A DNA stretch of 64,000 nt from Diphasiastrum complanatum (lineage: Eukaryota; Streptophyta; Lycopodiopsida; Lycopodiales; Lycopodiaceae): NCBI GenBank assembly GCA_029204225.1, contig CM055097.1, positions 60,925,532-60,989,531 on the forward strand, in the 5' to 3' direction. Made by a program: the position numbers and the translations under genes. This document shows positions 12,373 through 22,988 of the stretch, one piece after another. Numbering within the stretch: the stretch's first letter is position 1; each line of letters begins with the position of its first letter. The notes beneath the pieces were generated by a model. The model was not told the origin of the DNA. It ran no database searches and saw nothing but the letters and a program-made list of their open reading frames with translations.

Positions 12373-13529
12373 AACATGCTTGGTTTTGTCTCTCATAGTG
12401 AATTTCACTTTGTTTTTTCATGTGAATGTGAAAAGATAGCTTCTCTTTGGATGATCATAACTTTTGTTGTAGATGAACTCTTGCCTTCATATAGAAATAC
12501 ATTAAATGGAGGCAATGTGTCTTCTAGTACATTCATATCTCCAATCCACAATATAGATCAAGCATTGCTCATTCTCACAACCACAAGTCTTGTACTAAGC
12601 TTACTTGACACTTTCTTTTCACATGACTCTAACACCAATACTATTAGTCATTTCACTACATCCATATGTTGCTTAATGCTTGAGTTAAAATAGAGTATGG
12701 ATTAGTGACCAGCGTTGAATACGCCATTGACACACATAGGTGAGACTTGTTTGATGTAACAAAAGTCACATGCTATGAAAGTAATTCAAGTAACTAGTTA
12801 TTTCAAGCATAGACTAGAAGTGTCATTCCAATAACCTCATCTATTTCCATGCATACACACTATGAACAAGGCATCAACATGACGTAGTCTTACTAATTAA
12901 ATCATGCAATCATAAGTTTGAATAAGATACATACTAGGTACATCATATGTGCGATAAATCTTAGAATAGAACACTATCACAAGTGTGCATACTTATAATA
13001 TTCATAAAAATCAACATCATACCCTTTCGCATCGTGACTTAAATCACCTCACTTTGTCACATTATCTTGATTCATTTGCACAATTGAATCCACATATGCT
13101 TATGACACATGAAAATTATTAAACTTCTATAGTCTCTCAAAAAATAACCATCACTTTCACTAAATATACTTGTCACTCACTCACATTGCTCTAGTGATCA
13201 GTGAAAAGATGATAAATGTTCGTGTCCACTTTTTTTATATTTTTAAATTGAACCTCCTTTTCAATTATTGTTTTTGGATTCTCTTTATTTTTCATCTCAC
13301 TTTATCCTTGTGAAAACCTATTTATCACACTTTTCTTACAATGTTCTCTTAACTTCCCTCAAGCTAGGTGCTTCTTTTATTTGTCTAATCACACTAAAGT
13401 GAGTATATGCAATTGGATGCCTCTAGTTCTTATATATACTTTAAAAAGCTCAGTTATTGTGTCCCACCATTGGAACATATCAAATCATGCCCATTGATTC
13501 TATTTTTAACATGAAATGATATTGTAAAG
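12373..13529. other. Spacer between element 3 and the P450 gene
   Basis: AT-rich, with a chance 105-codon frame at 12,376-12,693 that I do not recognise. It is the 3' flank of the minus-strand P450 gene at its right edge. Confidence 0.4.
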
Positions 13530-15516
13530 TTAAGTAGCACTAGTTAGTTTCACAGATTTTTTGATCCACAAAGGTCTAGGCTCAAACTCGAGTTTCAATC
13601 CATTTGTGGACATTTTCAAGGTCGAAGCCAATTGATACGTCACTTTTTGACCTGCAACATTCTTGAACTTGAAGAACCATAGAAGAATAGCAATCGTCAC
13701 TTTCACTTGCACATATGCTTCATCTTTTCCTATGCAGGAACGCGGACCAGCCTAAAAAACAACAATATGTCAAAAGTTGTAGAGTATTAAAATTTTCTGG
13801 AGTGTGTCTATATATTTTTTCATATATATCTTTTGTACATTTGAGTTGCAATGAACTCAACCACCACTCCAATGTAACTTTGAAGACATTTCCACATGAC
13901 AAAATTACATCTTGTTACAAAGATGGATCCTACCCTCATTTTTTCTCTTTAACACACACACACACACACATACACACATGCTCTTGCTAAATTTTGGAAA
14001 GTGAACAAAAGTAGTAGATGAATTATATAGCTTTGATATTTGATTGTGATTAATTTATAGCCTTAAGAAATAGATTAATGGTAAGTAGGCAATAGTTCAC
14101 TTACTCCAAAAGTCGAAAATTTACAAGAAGATTCTGGTTGAAAAAGACCATCCTTTAGCCATCGTTCAGGTTTAAAATCAGTCGCATCAAGTCCCCATAG
14201 AAACTGCATTCGACCCATGCTATATGGCACCACATTCACAAAGTCCCCTTTCTTCACCCTCATTCCATTTGGAAGTTTGTCATGTGATAATGCTTCTTTC
14301 CCAATCTGAAACAAAATCATTTGTTGGTTATACTACAAATATGACTAGCTTCAGTTGTAATAAGCTCATGACATGGTTCACATACATCTCCTTTATACGC
14401 ATGATTATAACTTTTGGCTTCAAAATGCTTTATCAAAAAGATTTTAGGTAATGACACATTGTCTAGTGGAATTGTAGTTTTGGTGACCTTTATGGATGGT
14501 TGGGGTACTTTTCAAAGTTATGGCACCCATTTCTGATCCCTGTAACTTCACCTTTCCTTGAGTAAAGCCATTACTATCGTGATATCAGAAAAGATAAATG
14601 AAACTTTTAAGAATAAAAACAGAAAACATGAGGGGAGTGACAGAACTTACAACTGGAACAGAAGGGTACAACCTCAAGGACTCTGTCACGGTAGCATGAA
14701 GATAGTGCATCTCGCTCAAAGTGTCATGGTTGAGTAAATGAGCATATGTTGCAACGTTGTTAATAAAAAACTCATTATCCTTGGTGTTGTGACCGTGTTG
14801 GATAGGGGCACAAACTCCCTTGCCTTCCATAATTTTGGATAATTCCTGCAAGATTTTAGTTTCTACATGCGGATGACTGCAAATCATAAAGAAACTCCAG
14901 GATAAGGCTTCTACCGTGGTTCTACGGCCTGCTTCAATAATATTCACAATCACATCTCTGATGTTCTGGTCGGAGTCGACCTTGGGATCATCCTTAAAAA
15001 GAAGCAATATCCTTGACAAGAGATCCCCATTCACCTGTATACAGCTATTCTTAAGGCGTAAATACTCATTGGCAATTACTGCTCATTCTACTATAAGGTG
15101 ATAAGCAATCACTTGGTTTTCTATTGCGGCAGCGTGATATAAGAATGCAAATAAAAGACAAACCTAGAGAAACTCTCAATTTCATAATTTTATCCTTACG
15201 TCTTGCAGAGCATCGTTCTGATCTTTTACTTCATTTCTCCGTTTCTCGATGATTTTATAGAGGAATTCGTCCATAAACGTGAGATTCTCTTTCAGTATAG
15301 CTTCGGGTCCAAGCAAGAGAAACCTTTTCAATTTCCAGAAAGGATCAAAAGTACGCCGATTCGTTTGAACTTTGGCAGTTTCAAAGGCTTTAATAAAGTC
15401 AATTTCAAGAAATGAAGATGACAGGCTCTTTAATTTAACGCCACAGACATTCTGGAAAATAGAATCAAATGCCATTCGTCTGAAAACATCCTGCAAAACA
15501 TCGATATCATGAGAAT

Positions 15517-15575
<59 letters not shown>

Positions 15576-16600
15576 CAAGCAAGGGTCCTAGTCAGGCATG
15601 CTTTTAATATCCTTCCAAAGTTAAAATTCAATATGGAAGTACCTGATTCACACTCTCGAAAAGTTAGGGTCAATACCTGCATTTCGATTTCTCTTATTCC
15701 TTTGGAAGCAAGCTGGATGAGCATGGAAGAAACTTCAATACCCGCTTCTATGTGTAAATCCAGGTTGTATTTTGTGTGGATGCTAGAAAAGAGCTGGCGT
15801 TGTAATATTTGGCGATTCCACTCCCATTGTTCACCATCAGATATAAATATACCATTTCCATAGAAGGCGGTTAGCTGAGAAGATATAACTTTCCCCTGCA
15901 AAATAAGCAGAAATTGTTGAATACACTAAGGCTTCCAACATTTTATCAACTAAGAATTAGTGTCGATATTAGAAATCTTATTTAGAGAACGACTAGACAT
16001 TTGCATTCACGACTTATGTCATACATGTATCGTAGCCTACGCTTCTGCCATCTAAGAAGCGTAGGCTACATGTGTCTCCTTTCAGCTCCTTGGAAAATGT
16101 TCTAGGTGACTCACTTATCCAGTAGCTATTTCCAAAATAGGTCTTAATAGCTGTCTTGTTTCATCATGTTTTCCAGAACCTTAAGAGAATGAGTCCGTCA
16201 TTTTAATTTGACAAGATTATAAAACTGTACGAAATGCGTCCCTGTTGCAATAAAAAACGATAATTACATACGATGTTGTTACCTTGCCATAATTTTTCCA
16301 GTTTTTCTTGAATACGTACTCCATAATAACGGGATCAACAGTGAAGATATAATTTGATAGGAAGGTTGAGACCCTGAAGGTGTCGTATTGCTGAGCATAC
16401 TTAAGGATCCAATCATGCAACTGGCCTACGTTGCTGAACAGTTCAAAAGTGGATCCGAATATGGGCCATGCTCTCGGACCTGGTGAGCTCTTATGTTGCA
16501 GAAACTGATAAATGCACAGGCAAGCAAGCAATCCTACAACGACATCTACCCATTTGGCAACCCCAAACACCTCGAAGTTAAAAACAGAAATATTCGTCAT
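13530..16600 (-). CDS. Cytochrome P450, CYP704-like (CYP86 clan), six exons
   Basis: Exons on the minus strand: 16600-16283, 15895-15677, 15490-15200, 15034-14651, 14305-14105, 13751-13530; all introns are GT-AG and phase 0, giving 544 codons with no stop, a normal length for the family. Residues 17-34 form the N-terminal ER anchor, followed by a proline hinge (PGPRAWPIFG). The K-helix ExxR is ESLR (394-397), then FKPERW (448-453). The heme loop FGAGPRSCIG (470-479, Cys477) fits FxxGxRxCxG and is split by the last intron, as its two exons are. The string VVPYSMGRM and the KDG-x-FQ motif point to CYP704, whose known plant members hydroxylate long-chain fatty acids, some for sporopollenin; that function here is inference. 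Oddity: the I-helix reads AGRRTT (311-316), with Arg where an acidic residue is usual. Exon calls were made by eye. Confidence 0.88.
15520..15572. repeat. (CT)n microsatellite in P450 intron 2
   Basis: A pure CT run of 53 bases inside the second intron (15491-15676) of the P450 gene, just upstream of the acceptor of exon 3 on the minus strand. There it reads (GA)n. The splice site itself (TTTTGCAG) is intact. Confidence 0.95.
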
Positions 16601-16680
16601 GAAGAACTAGTTTATCTGAGTCGTCACTTAGTTCTTCTGAAGGACATAAACCTGCAATCAATTTCCAACAGGAAGAACTG

Positions 16681-16688
16681 GTTATATC
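16681..16688 (-). promoter_or_regulatory. Possible TATA box of the P450 gene
   Basis: Minus-strand GATATAAC about 80 bases upstream of the chosen ATG (16600). The position fits a short 5' leader, but the match is weak. Confidence 0.3.
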
Positions 16689-17404
16689 GAGACTGATGCT
16701 GGATCGTTAATGCTGATTCTTAGTAAGTGCATCTGCTTTTGCTCATCACCCTTGATCATCTGAATAATAGTGCTGAAACATTTATTTTTCCATTCTGATA
16801 ACGCCGATTGATCTAAATAACAGAGATGATGAACAATCTTATGCTTAGCTTTTCTCTTGATGCTTAACTACAAGCTGATGCACCTGTGACTGCCTAGAAA
16901 ACAAGCAGCTTCAATGAAGGGCTGTAACTGTATATACAATCCTTTGTATGTCCAGAAAACATTTCCTTTCTATCTTTGTGTCTTGTTTCACAGGGAATCC
17001 TTTCTTTTTTAATAGGCGAATCGGTTCTGCACTGACCTTTCCATTGGGGAATCCTTTGTGTTTGCAAGGGGAATGGATTCCACAATGTCGTTTCCATTGG
17101 GGAATCCTGCCATAGAAATGGCTTGGGCAACATGACCCAATTTGCTTATGTAAAGGATGACCAATGCTACCCAAAGTTTGTAACCTTATATGGATGGAAT
17201 TTTACGCTTGCATCTAGTTGAAACATGTTTATGTTTTCTTGGACACTGCCCATGTGTGAAACTTCGGTGATCAATCCCTCACCAAGAACTCTTTACCACC
17301 ACACCACAAGGGGGCAGATGAAGATTAGGGACGGAGCTAACATTTTCCCACATAGGAGTACATGGATGGAATTTTACGCTTGCAAAAAATTTCTACAATT
17401 TTTT

Positions 17405-17508
17405 GGCCGACTCTATGGTCAACACTGCTAGCGTCGACCATAGCGTCTATTAAGTTCTGGTAATCGACGCTGCTAGCGTCGACCACCATAGAGTCGATTA
17501 CTAGAATC
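17405..17508. repeat. Nested inverted repeats around CGACGCTNNNAGCGTCGA
   Basis: GTAATCGAC near 17,459 is matched by GTCGATTAC near 17,498, and GACTCTATGGTC near 17,410 by GACCATAGCGTC near 17,436. Both enclose GCTAGCGTCGACCA. The whole looks like two head-to-head copies of a short palindromic sequence, possibly remains of a small inverted-repeat transposon. Confidence 0.6.
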
Positions 17509-17638
17509 CGAATCGCGTGGCGCGTCGCAGTTTCTTCCCATTTCGATTTTTGATTTTTGAATGCGAGAAAGAAGATATTTTTGTGCTTAGCGGTGGTGCT
17601 GCTCTCTATGGCTCTTCTAATTGTGCTTGATCTTTCTT

Positions 17639-17850
17639 ATGCTTTTTTGTCACAGCCAAAATCCTCTACCTTTTCACCATAGACAAGGCTTGGAGAAAAA
17701 ATTGAGCATTGGACAAAAAGGCGAGCACCATAGCCAACATTCAAAAGTCTACTAGTTTTTCTTTGATACACTAGTGTTTATTGTTGTTTATGTTCTTTTG
17801 TCATAGCCAAAGCTCTTTACCTTCTCACCATAGCCAGGGCTTGTGCAAAA
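17639..17850. repeat. Direct duplication of a ~60-bp block
   Basis: The block with TTTTGTCACAGCCAAA...CACCATAGACAAGGCTTG (about 17,644-17,693) recurs as TTTTGTCATAGCCAAA...CACCATAGCCAGGGCTTG (about 17,794-17,842), roughly 150 bp apart, with several differences. Confidence 0.6.
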
Positions 17851-18285
17851 AAGTCATTAGAGGATATTAGAACTCAAAATTGACCCTTTGTCAAGATGCT
17901 ATTTTTGACTTCGCACGCTTTCAACGCTTATGTGTCCCAATGAATGGTGTCCATCTGTGACGAACTGTAACAATGGTTGACGAACGAAAATTGTATTTAA
18001 CTTTCCCGGCCAAATTTTCGTGATTTTCAAATATCCCGCCGAGCGACCACAATTATAATCCGAATACTCTTATGTTGCCCGTCTTTGTACACTCGAGGTT
18101 GATTTGACGTCAATAGTCGTAAACTGTAGTTAACGAATCCTTGTAGTTTAGGAACTTCTTGTCATTCATAGGTATACCTCTCATTCTCTTCATTTTTTCT
18201 CTTATTTTGGATTGTCATTCTTAGGTATACCTCTCAATCTCTTCATTCTCTCCGTTCTCAGCTTGCGTACACGTATTTTCGACTA

Positions 18286-19631
18286 ATGGCTACACATAAT
18301 CGGAGACCAAGAGGAACCATTGATGCAATCAATATTTGCAATGAAAAGAATGCAGAAGATCAATGGATACCAAGAATATATCAAAAATATTAATGGATCT
18401 TGATGCATCTCTCTGCAAAAGGATCATTCCGGAAAAGAAAAATATCGGATAACATATATAGAAGCTCTTGGAAAGGCAAGATAATGGATTTCAAAGTATC
18501 ACCTACTGGTCAATCTATCACGGAAGTTTTAGGTCAGCATGCTTATCTTCACAATGAGCTCAACATTCATGTCTTCTTTCCAAATGATAGAAGAAAATGC
18601 AATTGTAAGTTTTTCGATTTGATTTATTTCGAGTTAGAATTTTCTTTAAATTATATTTTTCTTGTGATATTTTTGTTGGTTTTGCAGATTTGTATCCATC
18701 AAATTTCATTGAATGGCAAACAGTGCAATCGATTGTAGAAATAATCAATGTCATACATTCGGATATCAACATTTTACAATATAAAGGTCATTCTTCCAAA
18801 TCACTTTTAGAGTCAGGAGTTTTCTTTTATGATCACACCTATTTTCTTGATAAATATGGTTTAGTTGGTAGATTAGAGCCATATCCTCTACCAGATTTTT
18901 CGAGTGAGGAATGGATTTCTCTTGATGCAACAATTTCAAAAAGTTTTTGATCTAGATTATATATTGATATTCAGAGTATATTAAAATGTAGCACTGGATC
19001 AAAGAATAATAGATTAAGTGGTATCTACCTTTTACTATGTTTGTTGATTTTTTTTTCCAAATGCAATGTTTGGAGAACGAAAACATTGTTTATTTGTAAG
19101 GACTTGAGTGCTGAAATAATCGCCGAGTTGTTGGATGATGATTGGGATACGAAACAAAATCAACTAGTTGAGTGCAGAGTATGTTACTCATCAATGACAT
19201 TTACATATCACATCGAAAAATAAATGCTCACTTTGCTGTTGTATTATAGAAGATGGATTAAATGCAAAAATATTTGGAAGCCACTTGATCAAGATTTTGG
19301 AATAAACCCTCAAGAGCAACTTCAAATAACAGTCAAAAGAAATGAGAGCATTCTTGCAATGATTGAGGTCGAGGAAGATTGGTGTCTCAATCACATTCGA
19401 TCAGAACTAGACATGTTGCAATTCAATCTACCTCAATAATATCAATTTCGGTTAAATGGTGTAAAGGTACGTTATGCCATATGAAAATGTTCTTTTTTTA
19501 GATTTCTAACTGAATCGGTTTCAAAAAATATATTAACTAAAATAATTTCTCTGGTGCAGATAAGAGTAAGACAGGAGGAGCATATAAAATGCAAAGACAT
19601 TGGAACATCCATCGAAATTGAAGATCCATAG
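18286..19631 (+). pseudogene. FamA copy 1: unknown three-exon gene with four in-frame stops
   Basis: I do not recognise this family. From ATG 18286 one frame runs through exons 18286-18604, 18688-19466 and 19560-19631, with good GT-AG introns and a final TAG at 19629-19631. It is broken by TAA 18391-18393, TGA 18948-18950, TAA 19221-19223 and TAA 19437-19439 but by no frameshift. A second copy on the minus strand near 44.4-45.0 kb shares the motifs WRTKTLFICKDLS / RRTSTLFVFKDLS, WDxKxNxxxECR, SSMxFxYHIEK and VEVEExWxLxxIR. Conservation of these between two diverged copies shows this was a real protein of about 385 residues. The C-terminal part (VEVEE...F-x-F/L-x-x-NG) could be a small beta-grasp-like fold; that is only a guess. 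It faces Ulp1-like protease remains, tail to tail, at both loci. Confidence 0.65.
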
Positions 19632-19709
19632 ATTATGAACAATGGAATTTTGTATTATGTAATACAATTTTTTGTATACATCAATTTTGAAAATATATGA
19701 ATCTCTTTT

Positions 19710-19862
19710 TCAAAGAGACTCTTTCATTTCTATGATCTCCACCCATGGTGCAGAACACAATGTAATTGCAACTAGACAATATGAGTTTTCGATAACAAGA
19801 TTCATTGTCTCCCGCAGGAAATGTCTCATTGTCTCCATGGGGGAGATCTTCTGGCAATTGAA
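19710..19862 (-). pseudogene. Terminal exon of a Ulp1-like gene (extra copy)
   Basis: A minus-strand exon of 153 bp with an AG acceptor (CTGGAG before TTCAATTGC) and a TGA stop. The reading (F-N-C-Q-K-I-S-P-M..., LVIENSY) aligns without gaps to the 153-bp terminal exon at 20,227-20,379 (F-K-C-P-E-V-S-P-M..., LVIENSY). Equal length, same start phase and same stop position make them paralogous terminal exons. I cannot find the catalytic exons of this copy directly upstream; it may be a leftover of a tandem duplication. Confidence 0.6.
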
Positions 19863-20645
19863 CTCCAGTGACCACTACAATCAGATATATCGGCTTGCCC
19901 TCTTTGATGTCTCGGATATATCGGATATATTTTTGGTCTTCATTGCCTTGGTCTGTATTGTCCTTGTCTTGGCATATTTGGATATGTTCATAAGATGATC
20001 TGATCTAAGCTTTTCCACAACAAGGCAAGGCAGATGAAGGCCATGAAAAACTTACATGTAGGAACACCATAGAAGATGAAAGATAATAATTTGACATAAT
20101 AACAAAAAAACAAACATGTTATAACAACCATAGAAAAATGTAAATATGTCTGCATAAAATCTTTCTATACATGTGTCTCATCCACATCAAGGGATGCCAA
20201 TATACGACCTCTAAAATACATGCTAATCAATGATCTCTAAAATCCATTTCTCCAGTTGGAAGTTGCTTGGGTGGAGAACACTCTGCCACTACAACTGGAT
20301 ATGAATTTTCGATCACAAGCTTTATGGTTTGTTGCCTGAAGTGCATTATCTTCATTGGGGAGACCTCCGGGCATTTAAACTGATAAAAACAAAAACACAA
20401 TTAAATGTTATTAATCAAAGATTAGTTATTAGAAATATAATTAAGAAAAAAAACAAAAACACTATTAAATGTTATTAATCGAAGATTACCTCTTCCAGAT
20501 TGAGAAGTCCATCTTGTAGTGCAAGCCAATTAAAAAAAAATTTGACATTGCATACCATATACCAACCATAGCAATTGAATTAACCTACTGGGAGGACTGT
20601 AGTATTCAATAAAACAAAAATTAGTAACAAATTTGAACATTATGT

Positions 20646-20716
20646 AATATCGGATTAACGCGCAGGAGCTTATAATAAAATATAAAAAAGAAACAAGCGC
20701 GCATCGAACCGATATT
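20646..20716. repeat. Inverted-arm module 1
   Basis: Left arm AATATCGGATTAACGCGC (20,646-20,663) and right arm GCGCGCATCGAACCGATATT (20,697-20,716), 33 bases apart. It is inside the intron of the Ulp1-like remnant. Confidence 0.75.
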
Positions 20717-20731
20717 CAAAAAATATTGTTT

Positions 20732-20804
20732 GAATAGCGGATCAATGCGCACGATATGAAAAGAAACCAAACAATAACTACAAGGGCACGTCGAACCGAT
20801 ATTG
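20732..20804. repeat. Inverted-arm module 2
   Basis: Left arm GAATAGCGGATCAATGCGCA (20,732-20,751) and right arm GGCACGTCGAACCGATATTG (20,785-20,804), about 33 bases apart, only 15 bases after module 1. Confidence 0.7.
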
Positions 20805-20930
20805 AAAAATTTTTACCTCTGGATCAACCGTTTTCAACTTCGAATATGCTATTGCATGTGGTACTAGAAAGAGTTCCAGTATTTTCTGTATATGGCTCCT
20901 GGCAATTTTGTGGGTGTGTGTAATAGAGAG

Positions 20931-21199
20931 TTAGAATTAAAGTAGAATCACTGTGTTACTATACTATGGGTCCTATCAATGGATAAGGATCAGTTGGCCT
21001 TGCCACGAGGCAAGTCGACGGGACACGCGTCCCGCCAACGGCAACCTGGGTCATGCATGGGTTGCCTGAGTGAACAACTATATGTACAGTGTAATTTCAT
21101 TTTGAGAAATACAGTTGCTATGTGAGCTTGATGTGGAGAGTGTTTTTTGTCTGTGTTACTGTGTAGCATAATCCGTATCCTGTGCAAAGCAAATTCTAA
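20931..21199 (+). repeat. 5' LTR of element 8
   Basis: Starts TTAGAATTAAAG and ends GCAAATTCTAA, an 8-base terminal inverted repeat (TTAGAATT/AATTCTAA). Primer site TGGTATCAGAGCC begins at 21,202, two bases after the LTR. The ends are not TG...CA. Confidence 0.85.
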
Positions 21200-22502
21200 G
21201 TTGGTATCAGAGCCGTACAAGGAGTGTACACAGTACAACATCGCCGTTGAAGAGAGCTTCGGGAGAACTGTCTTCTGAGCGTTCGGGGTTTACGGCGGGT
21301 TGAAGATGGAAAGAGAAGCACTGGTGCACGGTTTCTAGTTTATAGAGGCTTGCCAAGCTCAGCAGAGAGATTATTAGCCTGTGCATAGCATCGGACAGGG
21401 AAAAATGTGGTGAAAAAATTGACAATTTTGAAGCCAGGTGAAAATTGAAATCGGGTTTGGGGTTACGGTTTTTATAAATAATTGGTGATTTCTTCACTGT
21501 TTGTGCACCGTTTTGGATGTCATAAGGACAGGAAGGAAGCTAATCACATTGTCAACCAGCCATGGAGAGATTCTGAGGTTTATGTCAGAGATTTGTCAGA
21601 TTTGCGGTAAAAGGTGAAAAAAGCCACTTTGTCAAGTTGAGCTAAAGTGACCGTTTCTCTATGGAATTTCTTGAGTGAACACTCTACAGTCTTGGGATTA
21701 GTAGTGCAACCCTGCTCCAGGCCTCAAATTGTGCTCAAATCGATCCATAGGTGAGTTAGATCAAGCAAATTCGAGTGTGGGGAGGTGCGATCGTAGACAG
21801 GGAGGTCGCGGACTGTTCGCGCGTTGAACCAAAGGGAAACCATAGTGTTTCGAAGTGGACAGTGTCTACAAGACTCTCCATTGGTGCATAGAAGTTCTTA
21901 GATCCATTGGATAGAGGAGTTACAAGATCGACGACTCAGATTGTGCTACCCAGAAGGGATATCCACAATTGGATCAGATTCAACCATTGGATGGAGTCTA
22001 AAGGGTTGTTGAAGAGGGCCCTGAAGAAGTGAAGTGCTTTTTGGCCTTCAACTTCATTAAAAATTTTCATACTGAAATTGGAGTTGGGTCCCTTCACAAG
22101 TGAAGAGTGAAGTTTCTTCAAGGTGAAGAAACAGTTCAAAAACTAGAAAAGTCCCTATTTTTGGGTCCTTTGCGCGTTTTGACCCAAACGAAAGGCTATA
22201 ACCTCCAAATGAAGGGCACCCGGACTATACCTACCAGTACGGTATAGCAAAACAGAGTGATTGCAGCAGAGAAAGTGTTCGGAGTATGCCAAAAGTGATT
22301 TCACCATTCCACTGGGCATGTTGGGAGTTGATGACTGAGTGCATTTCGGAAGGCGACGCCGATTTGGCTTTCAAATTGGTGGAAAAGCGGCGAGTGGCCT
22401 GGTGAGGGAAAAAGTGCAGGTCATTATTTTCAACTTCTGACATCACTATTGGCCTCGGCATACTGTTTTTAGCCTACGACAGAAGTTTCAAGTAGTTTTG
22501 CG

Positions 22503-22915
22503 ATGGCAAACATGGGAGAGTCCATTTTGAGTGAAGAAAGTAGCAAATTGGACGGGATTTCCAACTATGCAGTGTGGAGATTCAAAATGAAAAACATACT
22601 GATGGAGAAAGACGTGTGGGAAGTCGTCACAGGTAATGAGAGAAGGCCGCCAAATGAAGCAAATATCAAAGTGTTCGACAAAAAGATGAGGAAAGCTTTG
22701 ACCTTCATTAACTTGTCAGTGAAGGATCACATCAATACCCACATTTGTGATGCTGTTACACCCAAACATGCATGGGATGTGCTAAAGGAGCAGTTCGAGA
22801 CGTCAAATCCATCAAGAATCATGTTTCTGAAGTCAAAGTTGAATAGTGCCCGCATGGAACAAGGAGAGCACATTTAGACGTACATGACCAGAATCAAGAC
22901 AATGAGAGATGATGC
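22503..22915 (+). pseudogene. copia gag, truncated
   Basis: From ATG 22503 the frame is open for 124 codons with the copia Gag start (NYAVWRFKMKNILMEKDVW) and core (HAWDVLKEQFE, MFLKSKLN). TAG at 22,875-22,877 replaces a Gln codon seen in element 2 (EHIQ). The frame then continues with TRIKTMRDD before the element breaks off. Compared with element 2 it has no early stop, so each of the two copies carries its own damage. Confidence 0.75.
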
Positions 22916-22988
22916 AGCAGTCTAAATTGACAAGGAGAAAATACTAAGTCTTTAAAATGTAAAAACTTAATGTTTTTTCATTGTTCAA

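Larger units (their letters stand above)
16750..18285. other. Spacer with short palindromes and a duplicated block
   Basis: No gene. It holds repeats of TTCCATTGGGGAATCCT near 17,035-17,110, the nested palindromes at 17,405-17,508, and a duplicated block at 17,639-17,850. The right end is the 5' flank of the unknown gene starting at 18,286. Confidence 0.5.
20227..20930 (-). pseudogene. Ulp1-like (C48) cysteine protease gene, C-terminal half
   Basis: Three minus-strand exons: 20930-20817 (HKIARSHIQKILELF..., ending GAG/GTAAAA), 20596-20490 and 20379-20227 (TGA stop). The middle exon reads NC-Y-GWYMVCNVKFFFNWL, matching SC-GWYTLYNTKLFFEWF of the better copy near 43.95 kb. In C48 proteases this is the helix carrying the catalytic Cys; here one residue is inserted between Cys and Gly, and a TAA lies upstream in the exon. 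The exon order (helix before, Cys helix, charged tail) fits Ulp1. The upstream part is cut off by a copia LTR at 20,931. Two inverted-arm modules lie in the intron 20,597-20,816. Known Ulp1-family proteases cut SUMO or related modifiers; plant transposons often carry such genes. Confidence 0.55.
20931..22915 (+). mobile_element. TTAG...CTAA copia element, 5' part (element 8)
   Basis: A 269-bp 5' LTR, a perfect primer site (21,202-21,214), a 1.3-kb leader and a truncated gag (22,503 onward). At about 22,915 the copia sequence stops in the middle of Gag and unrelated sequence begins. It is the better relative of element 2. The LTR cuts directly into an exon of the Ulp1-like gene on the other strand. 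No 3' end was found. Confidence 0.8.
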
